64,000 bases of DNA from Candidatus Phosphoribacter hodrii (lineage in GTDB: Bacteria; Actinomycetota; Actinomycetes; Actinomycetales; Dermatophilaceae), in contig JADJIB010000003.1 of assembly GCA_016707175.1 (NCBI GenBank), positions 372,001 to 436,000 of the forward strand, given 5' to 3'. Of this stretch, positions 36,183-45,214 are shown one piece after another. The notes below the pieces were generated by a model. That model was not told the origin of the DNA, did not search any database, and worked only from the letters and a program-made list of their open reading frames with translations. The position numbers and the translations under genes were made by a program. Positions within the stretch are counted from its first letter, which is position 1. Each line of letters begins with the position of its first letter.

Positions 36183-37558
36183 TGGCCGCCGACCTGGGAC
36201 CTGACATGGCACAACAGAGTGCAGAGCACACCGCGACCGGCGGCGCCGAGGAGTTCCTCGACTCTCCGGCCTTCACCGTGAGCGGCTCCGGCGACTGGGA
36301 CGACCTCGTCGACGAGGCGACCTCGCTGCACGAGGAGCGGATCGTCGTCAACATGGGTCCGCAGCACCCGTCGACCCACGGCGTCCTGCGGCTCATCCTC
36401 GAGCTCGACGGCGAGACGGTGACCGAGACCCGCGCGGGAATCGGCTACTTGCACACCGGTATCGAGAAGAACATGGAATACCGCACGTGGGTCCAGGGGG
36501 TGACCTTCTGCACCCGGATGGACTACCTCACCCCGATGTTCCAGGAGACGGCCTACTGCCTGGCCATCGAGAAGCTCCTCGGCATCACCGACGCCATCCC
36601 TGAGCGGGCCTCGGTCATCCGGGTCCTCATGATGGAGCTCACCCGGATCTCCTCGCACCTGGTCTGCATCGGCACCGGTGGCATGGAGATGGGTGCCACG
36701 ACGGTCATGACGATCGGCTTCCGCGAGCGGGAGCGGGTCTTCCAGATCATCGAGATGATCACCGGCCTGCGGATGAACAACGCCTACATCCGCCCCGGTG
36801 GTGTCGCCCAGGACCTGCCTCCGGGCGCGATCGACAAGATCCGCGAGCTGGTGCCCGAGATCCGCCAGGGCATCCGCGAGTTGGAGTTGCTCGTCAACGA
36901 GAACCCCATCGTCAAGGGCCGCATGGTCGGCGTCGGTCACCTCGACCTGGCCGGCTGCATGGCCCTCGGCATCACCGGCCCGATGCTCCGCTCGGCGAGC
37001 CTGCCGCACGACCTGCGCAAGGCGACCCCCTACTGCGGTTACGAGACCTACGACTTCGACGTCATCACTCGCGACACCGCCGACTCCTACGGCCGGCTGC
37101 GGGTCCGCCTCGACGAGATGTACCAGTCGTTGCGGATCGTCCTGCAGTGCGCCGACCGGCTTGAGGCCAGCGTGGGTGACCCGGTCATGGTCGGTGACAA
37201 GAAGGTCGCCTGGCCCGCCCAGTTGGCCATCGGCACCGACGGCATGGGCAACAGCCTCGACCACATCCGCACGATCATGGGCGAGTCGATGGAAGACCTC
37301 ATCCATCACTTCAAGCTCGTCACCGAGGGCTTCCGGGTCCCGGCCGGTCAGGTCTATGTCGCAGTCGAGAGCGCCAAGGGCGAGCTCGGCTGCCACCTGG
37401 TCTCCGACGGCGGCACCCGCCCCTATCGCGCGCACTTCCGCGATCCCTCGTTCAACAACCTGCAAGCGACGTCGATCATGTGCGAAGGCGGCCAGGTCGC
37501 CGACGTCATCGTCGCCGTCGCATCGATCGACCCCGTCATGGGAGGTGTGGACCGGTGA
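36182..37558 (+). CDS. nuoD: NADH-quinone oxidoreductase subunit D, 458 aa
   Basis: 49-kDa subunit with NMGPQHPSTHGVLRL (quinone-pocket His), RAGIGYLHTGIEKNMEYRTW and the C-terminal INPSF-like RDPSFNNLQA and SIDPVMGGVDR. It forms the quinone cavity with NuoB. The frame is open upstream, but ATG 36182 overlaps the nuoC stop and gives the usual length plus an acidic leader. Confidence 0.96.
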   Translation: MAADLGPDMAQQSAEHTATGGAEEFLDSPAFTVSGSGDWDDLVDEATSLHEERIVVNMGPQHPSTHGVLRLILELDGETVTETRAGIGYLHTGIEKNMEYRTWVQGVTFCTRMDYLTPMFQETAYCLAIEKLLGITDAIPERASVIRVLMMELTRISSHLVCIGTGGMEMGATTVMTIGFRERERVFQIIEMITGLRMNNAYIRPGGVAQDLPPGAIDKIRELVPEIRQGIRELELLVNENPIVKGRMVGVGHLDLAGCMALGITGPMLRSASLPHDLRKATPYCGYETYDFDVITRDTADSYGRLRVRLDEMYQSLRIVLQCADRLEASVGDPVMVGDKKVAWPAQLAIGTDGMGNSLDHIRTIMGESMEDLIHHFKLVTEGFRVPAGQVYVAVESAKGELGCHLVSDGGTRPYRAHFRDPSFNNLQATSIMCEGGQVADVIVAVASIDPVMGGVDR

Positions 37559-38329
37559 GCGGCCACGACGCATCAGGCCACCTGCACGTCAGCGCGGAGA
37601 GCAAGGCGCCGTATGCCGCGGACGTCCTGGCCACCCTCCGGCAGGACGCCGCCGCGGTGATCGCCCGATACCCGGTCAAGCGTTCGGCGCTGCTGCCGCT
37701 GCTGCACCTCGTGCAGTCGGTCGACGGCTACGTCACCGGCCGAGGGCATCGAGCTCTGCGCCGAGTTGCTCGACCTGAGCACCGCCGAGGTGAGCGGGGT
37801 CGCGACCTTCTACACGCAATACAAGCGCCACCCCAACGGCGACTACACGCTCGGCGTCTGCACCAACACGCTCTGCGCGATCATGGGCGGCGACGCCATC
37901 TGGGACGCCGTGTCCGAGCACCTCGGGGTGGGCCACGACGAGACCACGGCCGACGGCAAGGTCACCCTTGAGCGCATCGAGTGCAACGCGGCGTGCGACT
38001 ACGCCCCGGTCGTCATGACCAACTGGGAGTTCTTCGACAACCAGACGCCCGACTCGGTGATCCGCCTCGCCGACGACCTGCGGGCCGGCAAGGACGTCCG
38101 CCCCACCCGCGGTCCCGACAAGGTGTGCACCTTCAAAGAGGTGTCCCGCGTGCTGGCGGGCTTCAGCGATGGCCGCGCAGACGAGGGCCCGGCCGCCGGG
38201 CCCGCGTCTTTGCTCGGCCTGAAGATCGCCCACGAACACGGATGGGCTGCGCCGCAGCCGCCGGCCGCCGACCCGGCACCGACCGCACCGGCTGCACCGG
38301 CTGCACCGACCAAGGGGGCCTCGAAGTGA
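37555..38329 (+). pseudogene. nuoE: NADH-quinone oxidoreductase subunit E, broken by one extra base
   Basis: The N-terminal part reads from GTG 37555 (GGAGGTG upstream) through LLPLLHLVQSVDGYVT. The frame then moves by +1 near 37738: removing one G from ACCGGCCGAG restores TAEGIELCAELLDLSTAEVSG and the 2Fe-2S ligands GVCTNTLC and CNAACDYAP. The tail is Pro/Ala-rich. As written the product ends early. The rest of the gene is well conserved, so a sequencing indel is as likely as a real mutation. It overlaps nuoD and nuoF by GTGA. Confidence 0.88.
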
Positions 38330-39643
38330 CCGACACCCTCACCCCGGTCCTCACGGCCCACTGGGACCAGCAGCGTTCCTGGACGCTCGCGGCATACGAG
38401 CAGACGGGTGGGTATGCCGCCCTCCGCAAGGCGATGAGCATGCCGGCCGCCGACGTGCTCGCCGTCGTCAAGGACTCCTCGATCCGCGGCCGCGGTGGCG
38501 CCGGCTTCCCGGCCGGCATGAAGTGGTCGTTCATGTCCCCGCCCGACGGCGGTCCGCGCTACCTCGTCGTCAACGCCGACGAGTCCGAGCCGGGCACCTG
38601 CAAGGACATCCCGCTCATGATGGCCAACCCGCACGCCCTCATCGAGGGCGCGGCGATCAGCCAGTATGCGATGGGGTCGAGCCACGCGTTCATCTATCTG
38701 CGCGGCGAGGTCGTCCACGTCTACCGGCGGCTGCTGCGGGCCATCGAGGAGGCGACGGCAGCCGGGTTACCTCGGGGCCAACGTCTTTGGCTCAGGCATC
38801 ACCCTTCAGGTCACGGCCCACGCCGGTGCCGGCGCCTACATCTGTGGCGAAGAGACGGCCCTGCTTGACTCCCTTGAGGGTCGCCGCGGCCAACCGCGGC
38901 TCAAGCCCCCGTTCCCCGGCGCGGCGGGCCTCTACGCCCGCCCGACCTCGGTCAACAACGTCGAGACCATCGCCTCGGTGCCGGGCATCCTGCTCAACGG
39001 CGCGAGCTGGTTCAAGTCGATGGGCACCGAGAAGTCGACCGGCTTCGGCATCTTCAGCCTCTCCGGGCACGTCGCCAACCCCGGCCAGTTCGAGGCGCCG
39101 CTGGGCATCACCATGCGCCAGCTCATCGACCTCGCCGGCGGGATCCGCAAGGGCCACCAGCTGAAGTTCTGGACGCCGGGTGGGTCCTCGACGCCGATCT
39201 TCACCGAAGCTCACCTGGACATCCCGCTCGACTTCGACTCGGTGGCCGCCGCCGGGTCGATGCTCGGCACGCGGGCGCTGCAGGTGTTCGACGAGACCGT
39301 CTCGGTCGTCCGGGCAGTCGCCCGCTGGACCGACTTCTACGCCCACGAGTCCTGCGGCAAGTGCACGCCCTGCCGTGAGGGCACGTGGTGGATGCGCCAG
39401 ATCATGGAGCGCCTCGAGCATGGCCAGGGTCTGCCCGGCGACATCGAGAAGCTCGACGACATCTGCGACAACATCTTGGGCCGCTCGTTCTGCGCGCTCG
39501 GCGACGCGGCCACCAGCCCGATCACCTCCGCGATCAAGCACTTCCGGGGAGAGTTCGAGGCCGGCATGCACACCCCGGCCGCCGAGCTGTTCCCGCCGGA
39601 GAAGTCGGTCCTGTTCCAGGTCAAGGAGGCCGCGAAGGCATGA
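38326..39643 (+). pseudogene. nuoF: NADH-quinone oxidoreductase subunit F, broken by one extra base
   Basis: The first frame holds the FMN/NADH region (SSIRGRGGAGFPAGMKW, NADESEPGTCKD, AFIYLRGEV). The frame shifts by +1 near 38767: removing one T from GGGTTACCTC restores AAGYLGANVFGSG. The second frame has GAGAYICGEETALLDSLEG and the 4Fe-4S ligands ESCGKCTPCREG plus the Cys in GRSFCALGD. Both halves are fully conserved, pointing to a very recent change or a sequence error. Confidence 0.9.
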
Positions 39644-42081
39644 CCGTCCCGACCAGCCCCGCTTCTGCCGCCGGGCAGGCGCCGCCGCCCGACGCGGTGA
39701 CCCTGACGATCGACGGCGTGACCGTGAGCGTGCCCAAGGGCACGCTCATCATCCGCGCCGCCGAACAGGCCGGCATCGAGATCCCGCGGTTCTGCGACCA
39801 CCCGGGCCTGGACCCGGTGGGCGCCTGCCGCCAGTGCCTCGTCGACGTCGCGGCCCCGCGCCCCGACGGCACCCTGGCGCCGTTCCCCAAGCCGCAGGCC
39901 TCGTGCACCATGACGGTGAGCCCGGGCATGGTCGTCAACACCCAGCACACCTCGCCGGTCGCCGACAAGGCCCAGCACGGTGTCATGGAGTTCCTGCTCA
40001 TCAACCACCCGCTGGACTGCCCCGTCTGCGACAAGGGCGGCGAGTGCCCCCTGCAGAACCAGGCGATGTCCAACGGCCGCGCCCAGACCCGGTTCGACGA
40101 CGTCAAGCGCACCTTCACCAAGCCGATCAACATCTCCACCCAGGTGTTGCTCGACCGCGAGCGCTGCATCGTGTGTCAGCGCTGCACCCGCTTCTCCGAC
40201 CAGGTCGCCGGTGACCCGTTCATCAACCTCGTCGAGCGCGGGGCGATGCAGCAGATCGGCATCTACGAGGAGCAGCCGTTCGAGTCCTACTTCTCCGGCA
40301 ACACCGTCCAGATCTGCCCCGTCGGGGCCTTGACGGGCGCGGCATACCGGTTCCGCTCGCGGCCCTTCGACCTCGTGTCGACCCCGAGCACCTGCGAGCA
40401 CTGCGCGTCGGGCTGTGCGATCCGCACCGACCACCGTCGCGGCGTCGTGCTGCGCCGGATGGCGATCGACGACCCCGAGGTCAACGGCGAGTGGTCCTGT
40501 GACAAGGGCCGCTGGGCGTTCCACTCGGCGACGCTCGGCGACCGGCTGGAGTTGCCGTTGCTGCGCCAGGCCGACGGCTCGATGCGTGCGGTCGGCTGGC
40601 CCGAGGCCCTCGAAGCGGCCGCTGCCGGCCTGAGCGCCGCCAAGGGTGCCGGGGTGCTCGTCGGGGGCCGGGTGTCCGCCGAGGACGCCTACGCCTACGG
40701 CAAGTTCGCCCGCGTGGTCCTGGGCACCAACGACGTCGACTTCCGGGCGCGTCCGCACTCTGCGGCCGAGACGGCCTTCCTGGCCGAGCACGTCGTCGCG
40801 ACCGGCCCCGCCGGTGGCGCGGTGACCTACGCCGACCTCTCGGAGGCCAAGGCCGTCGTCCTCGTCGGGTTCGAGCCCGAAGAGGAGTCGCCGATCGTCT
40901 TCCTGCGGCTGCGGCGCGCGGTCCGCAAGGCCAGGACGGCCGTGTATGCCGTGGCCCCCTTCGCCTCGCACGGTCTGGAGAAGCTCTCCGGGACCCTCCT
41001 GCCGACCGTCCCCGGAGCCGAGGCGGCCGCGCTGGCCGACCCGAGTTTGGCTGCGGCTCTCGCGGGCGGGGGCATCATCCTCGTCGGCGAGCGGATGGCC
41101 ACCTCGCCCGGCGCGCTGGCCGCTGCGGTCTCCCTGGCCGCCTCGACCGGAGCCCGACTGGCCTGGATCCCGCGTCGCGCCGGTGAGCGCGGTGCTCTTG
41201 AGGCTGGTGCGCTTGGCGCCCTGCTTCCTGGCGGTCGCCCGGTGACCGACGCCGCTGCTCGCGGTGAGGTTGCCGCGGTGTGGGAGGTCGACTCCCTGCC
41301 GAGTGCCCCTGGTCGCGACACCGCTGGGATCGTTGCTGCCGCCGCCAGCGGTGCCCTCGGAGCGTTGGTTGTCGGTGGTGTCGACCCGGCCGACCTCGCG
41401 CTGCCGCAGGTCACCGCCGCGTTGGCCAAGGCCTTCGTCATCAGCCTCGAGGTGCGCGAGTCCGCAGTGACCGCCGTCGCCGACGTGGTGCTGCCGGTGG
41501 CCCCGCACGCCGAGAAGTCCGGCAGTTTCGTCAACTGGGAGGGCCGGGTCCGGCCCTTCGAGGCAGCGCTGTCGACCAACGCGATGAGCGATCACCGCGT
41601 GCTGGACATGCTCGCCGCCGAGTTGGGCTTCTTCATGGAGACCCGCACCCACGAGCAGATCAACGACCAGTTCGAGGCCCTCGGTCCGTGGACCGGTGCC
41701 CGGGCCGCGGCGAACGCCGCAGCGGCCGGTAGCGGCGCGACGGCATACGGATCGGGCGACGGTGACGTCGTTCTGGCGACCTGGCCGCTGTTGCTCGACC
41801 GCGGCCGGATGCAGGACGGCGAGCCGTTCCTGGCTGGCACCGCGCATGCGAGCGTGGCTCGGGTCGGTGCCACCCTCGCGGCGCGCCTCGGTGTCGCCGA
41901 CGGTGACGCGGTGACGGTCTCCAGCGGCAGTGGCGCGCTCAGCGTGCCCGTCGCGGTGACCGACGGCATGGTCGACGGCGTGGTCTGGCTGCCGACCAAC
42001 TCCGCGGGCTGCGCGGTCCGCTCCACCCTCGGCGTCGATGCCGGCGCTCGAGTCACGGTGTCGAAGGGAGGTGCCCAGTGA
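39640..42081 (+). CDS. nuoG: NADH-quinone oxidoreductase subunit G, 813 aa
   Basis: An N-terminal 2Fe-2S ferredoxin domain (IPRFCDHPGLDPVGACRQCLV), a His/Cys 4Fe-4S segment (HPLDCPVCDKGGECPLQNQ), CIVCQRCTRFSD with VQICPVGALT, and then a molybdopterin-oxidoreductase-like region starting TPSTCEHCASGC, which provides the extra N7-type Cys ligands. It carries electrons through the peripheral arm. I start at ATG 39640, with AAGGAGG upstream, overlapping the nuoF stop. Intact in this sequence. Confidence 0.95.
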   Translation: MTVPTSPASAAGQAPPPDAVTLTIDGVTVSVPKGTLIIRAAEQAGIEIPRFCDHPGLDPVGACRQCLVDVAAPRPDGTLAPFPKPQASCTMTVSPGMVVNTQHTSPVADKAQHGVMEFLLINHPLDCPVCDKGGECPLQNQAMSNGRAQTRFDDVKRTFTKPINISTQVLLDRERCIVCQRCTRFSDQVAGDPFINLVERGAMQQIGIYEEQPFESYFSGNTVQICPVGALTGAAYRFRSRPFDLVSTPSTCEHCASGCAIRTDHRRGVVLRRMAIDDPEVNGEWSCDKGRWAFHSATLGDRLELPLLRQADGSMRAVGWPEALEAAAAGLSAAKGAGVLVGGRVSAEDAYAYGKFARVVLGTNDVDFRARPHSAAETAFLAEHVVATGPAGGAVTYADLSEAKAVVLVGFEPEEESPIVFLRLRRAVRKARTAVYAVAPFASHGLEKLSGTLLPTVPGAEAAALADPSLAAALAGGGIILVGERMATSPGALAAAVSLAASTGARLAWIPRRAGERGALEAGALGALLPGGRPVTDAAARGEVAAVWEVDSLPSAPGRDTAGIVAAAASGALGALVVGGVDPADLALPQVTAALAKAFVISLEVRESAVTAVADVVLPVAPHAEKSGSFVNWEGRVRPFEAALSTNAMSDHRVLDMLAAELGFFMETRTHEQINDQFEALGPWTGARAAANAAAAGSGATAYGSGDGDVVLATWPLLLDRGRMQDGEPFLAGTAHASVARVGATLAARLGVADGDAVTVSSGSGALSVPVAVTDGMVDGVVWLPTNSAGCAVRSTLGVDAGARVTVSKGGAQ

Positions 42082-43440
42082 TCACGTCGACCCTCGTCCC
42101 GACGATCGAACGGCCTCTCGCCGATTTCAGCGACACGCCGCTGTGGCTGTCGCTGGTCAAGGCGCTGTTCATCTTCGTCTACCTGCTCATCTCGACACTG
42201 TTGGTCATCTGGTTCGAGCGGCGCATCATCGGCCGGATGCAGCAGCGTCCAGGCCCCAACCGCAACGGCCCGTTTGGTTTGTTGCAGACGCTCGCTGACG
42301 GTATGAAGTCGATGTTCAAGGAAGACAACGCGCCGGCGGCCGCCGACAAGTTCATCTTCACCTTGGCGCCGCTGATCGTCGCGACGATGTGTTTCGTCTC
42401 GTTCGGGATCATGCCCTTGGGTGGGGACGTCGTCATGTGGGGGCACCGCACCCCGCTGCAGTTGACCGACGCTCCCGCGGCCGTGCTGCTGGTGCTTGCC
42501 GTCGCGTCGGTGGGTGTCTACGGCATCGTCCTGGCCGGCTGGTCCTCCGGCTCGACCTACCCGCTGCTCGGTGGGCTGCGCTCGTCGGCCCAGGTCATCT
42601 CCTACGAGATCGCCATGGGCCTGTCGCTCGTCGCCGTCTTCATCATGAGCGGATCGATGTCGACCTCTGCCATCGTCGATGCCCAGAGCAGCACCGTGGT
42701 TCGTCATCTCGGCGATCCCGTCGTTCCTCGTCTATGTCGTGACGATGGTCGGCGAGACCAACCGGTTGCCCTTCGACCTGGCCGAAGGCGAAGGCGAGAT
42801 CGTCGGTGGCTTCCACACCGAATACGGCTCGATGCGCTTCGCGATGTTCTTCCTCGCCGAGTACATCAACATGTTCACCGTGTCGGCCCTCGCCACGACG
42901 ATGTTCCTCGGCGGCTGGCAAGCGCCGCCGTTCATCGCCGCGATCGGTGACGGCATGCTCAACGCCGGCTGGTGGGGCCTGCTCTGGTTCACCATCAAGG
43001 TCTGGTCGTTCATGTTCTTCTTCGTCTGGCTGCGTGGCTCGTTGCCCCGCGTGCGTTACGACCAGTTCATGCGGCTGGGCTGGAAGTTGCTCATCCCGCT
43101 CACCCTGGCGTGGGTCGTTCTCGTCGCGTTCATGCGCGCCGCCGCCCTCGGCTGGTTCGGCACCTCGACGGTGATCAGCCCCTTCGGTCGCGGGCTCTCG
43201 GCCGCCTCGCTGGTGCTCATCGGCCTGGTCCTCGTCGGGTTGTTCGCGATCGGCTTCCTGCTCGATCGGACATCCTCGTCGCACGCCGCCGCACCGGTCG
43301 AGCAACCCGATGAGATCGACCCGTTCGCGGGTGGTTTCCCTGTGCCACCGCTGCCGGGGCAGACCCTGCGCGAGCCCGAGCGCGGCATACCTGCCGTTGC
43401 CGCTTCGACCCTCACCGCGAAGGAGGAGAGCCGTGGCTGA
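42078..43440 (+). pseudogene. nuoH: NADH-quinone oxidoreductase subunit H, broken by one extra base
   Basis: From GTG 42078 the first frame gives the N-terminal helices with FERRIIGRMQQRPGPNRNGPFG and ends its homology at MSTSAIVDAQSST. A +1 shift near 42696 (drop one base in ACCGTGG) restores WFVISAIPSFLVY and the quinone-site loop VGETNRLPFDLAEGEGEIVGG. The C terminus has a Pro/Glu-rich extension. Both halves keep family-invariant residues. Third single-base insertion in this operon. Confidence 0.9.
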
Positions 43441-44149
43441 CAACCTGCCGGCGAAGCCGGACACCAGCGGCGCCAACCTGCCCTCGACCACGCATGCCGG
43501 CTCCGACGAGCCCACCCCCCGCGCGGGCTGGCTCGGCGAGGCGCTTCCGGCGTCGATCGGTGGCTTCGGGGTCACCTGGGCGACCATGTTCCGCAAGGTC
43601 CTCACCGAGGAGTACCCCGAGGAGAAGCGCCCCACGGCGCCTCGCTACCACGGTCGCCACCAGCTCAACCGGCACCCCGACGGGCTGGAGAAGTGCATCG
43701 GCTGCGAGCTGTGCGCCTGGGCCTGCCCGGCCGACGCGATCCTCGTCGAAGGCGGGAACAACGACGACACGCCGGCCGACGCGGGCGGCACCGGTCGGTT
43801 CTCACCCGGTGAGCGCTTCGGCCGCGTCTACCAGATCAACTATCTGCGGTGCATTTTCTGCGGGTTGTGCATCGAGGCGTGCCCGACGCGAGCGCTGACG
43901 ATGACCAACGCCTATGAGTTGGCCGACAACAACCGGGCCGACCTCATCTTCACCAAGGAGCAACTGCTCGCTCCGCTCCAGCAGGGCATGCTCGCACCGC
44001 CGCACGCGATGGTCGACGGCATGGAAGAGCGCGACTACTACCTCGGCAAGGTCAACGGGTCCACGGAGGAGCAGCGCGTGTCGGCTGCTGCCCAGGCGGC
44101 TAACGCGGCCGACACTGCGATGACCTCCGAAGGAGGTGCCACGCGATGA
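43433..44149 (+). CDS. nuoI: NADH-quinone oxidoreductase subunit I, 238 aa
   Basis: Two 4Fe-4S motifs, CIGCELCAWACPADAI and CIFCGLCIEACPTRAL, carry clusters N6a and N6b. The N terminus has an extra 40 or so polar residues, and the C terminus a short tail. GTG 43433 follows AAGGAGGAG and overlaps the nuoH stop by 8 bases. Confidence 0.95.
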   Translation: MADNLPAKPDTSGANLPSTTHAGSDEPTPRAGWLGEALPASIGGFGVTWATMFRKVLTEEYPEEKRPTAPRYHGRHQLNRHPDGLEKCIGCELCAWACPADAILVEGGNNDDTPADAGGTGRFSPGERFGRVYQINYLRCIFCGLCIEACPTRALTMTNAYELADNNRADLIFTKEQLLAPLQQGMLAPPHAMVDGMEERDYYLGKVNGSTEEQRVSAAAQAANAADTAMTSEGGATR

Positions 44150-44907
44150 GTTACGCGGAAGCCTGGTTGTTCTGGCTCATTGCACCGCTCATGGTCCTGG
44201 GGGCCCTCGGGCTGTTGTTCGCCCGCAAGGCGGTCCACGCCGCGTTGTGCATGGCCTTCGTCATGGTCAACCTCGGGGTGCTCTACCTCGCCTCGCAGGC
44301 GGAGTTCCTGGGCATCGTCCAGGTCTTCGTCTACACCGGCGCGGTGATGATGATCTTCCTGTTCGTCCTCATGCTTATCGGCGTCGACGCCTCTGACTCC
44401 CTCACCGAGACGATCCGGGGACACCGGGCCGCGTCGCTGGTGGTGGCTCTGGCCCTCGCCGCGGTCATGTTCCTTGCGGTTGGGTCCTTCACGCTGGCCG
44501 AGCCGGCCGGCCTCGACAAGGTCAACGTCGACCCGGGCAACGTCAGTGGGTTGGCCGACCTCATCTTCGGCAAGTACGTCTGGGTCTTCGAGATCACCTC
44601 GGCGCTGCTCATCACGGCTGCCGTGGGCGCCATGGTGCTGGCCCACCGCGAGCGACTCACGCCCAAGTCGACCCAGCGCCAGTTGGCGGCTCGGCGGGTC
44701 AAGGACAACGTGTTCGTCGCCGGTTTGCCGGCTCCCGGTGTCTACGCCCGGTCCAACTCGGTCGACACCCCCGCGTTGCTGCCCGACGGCACACCGAGCG
44801 AGTTGTCCGTCTCGCGGGTCCTCATCGCGCGTGAGCAGATCGTCGCCCCCGACGGGACCTCGACGGCCCATGCCAGTGCCGAGATCGAGGAGGGGAGGTC
44901 GCGGTGA
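44146..44907 (+). CDS. nuoJ: NADH-quinone oxidoreductase subunit J, 253 aa
   Basis: Five membrane helices, with the conserved GIVQVFVYTGAVMMIFLFVLML (pi-bulge helix 3). The C-terminal 80 residues form a soluble extension not needed in the E. coli protein but common in actinobacteria. AGGAGGTG lies upstream. Overlaps nuoI and nuoK by 4 bases. Confidence 0.95.
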   Translation: MSYAEAWLFWLIAPLMVLGALGLLFARKAVHAALCMAFVMVNLGVLYLASQAEFLGIVQVFVYTGAVMMIFLFVLMLIGVDASDSLTETIRGHRAASLVVALALAAVMFLAVGSFTLAEPAGLDKVNVDPGNVSGLADLIFGKYVWVFEITSALLITAAVGAMVLAHRERLTPKSTQRQLAARRVKDNVFVAGLPAPGVYARSNSVDTPALLPDGTPSELSVSRVLIAREQIVAPDGTSTAHASAEIEEGRSR

Positions 44908-45203
44908 ACCTCATCAACTACATCTACCTGTCGATCCTGCTCTTCACGATCGGGGCGGCCACCGTCCTGGTGCGGCGCAACGCGATCATCATCTTCATGG
45001 GCATCGAGTTGATGCTCAACGCAGCCAACCTCGCCTTCGTGACCTTCTCACGCATCCACGGAACCCTCGACGGCCAGGTCATCGCGCTGTTCGTCATGGT
45101 CGTGGCCGCTGCTGAGGTCGTCGTCGGTCTGGCGATCATCATGGCCATCTTCCGTGCCCGCCGATCGGCCTCGGTCGACGACGCCAACCTGCTGAAGCTG
45201 TAA
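44904..45203 (+). CDS. nuoK: NADH-quinone oxidoreductase subunit K, 99 aa
   Basis: Three helices with the proton-channel glutamates in FMGIELMLNAANL and MVVAAAEVVVGLAI. Standard length for NuoK. GTG 44904 overlaps the nuoJ stop. Confidence 0.96.
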   Translation: MNLINYIYLSILLFTIGAATVLVRRNAIIIFMGIELMLNAANLAFVTFSRIHGTLDGQVIALFVMVVAAAEVVVGLAIIMAIFRARRSASVDDANLLKL

Positions 45204-45214
45204 GGGAGAAACGA

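Noticed and set aside
39337..41847. Long minus-strand open frame opposite nuoG
   Set aside because: Low-complexity Arg/Gly/Ala translation antisense to a clearly real nuoG; a GC-bias artefact.
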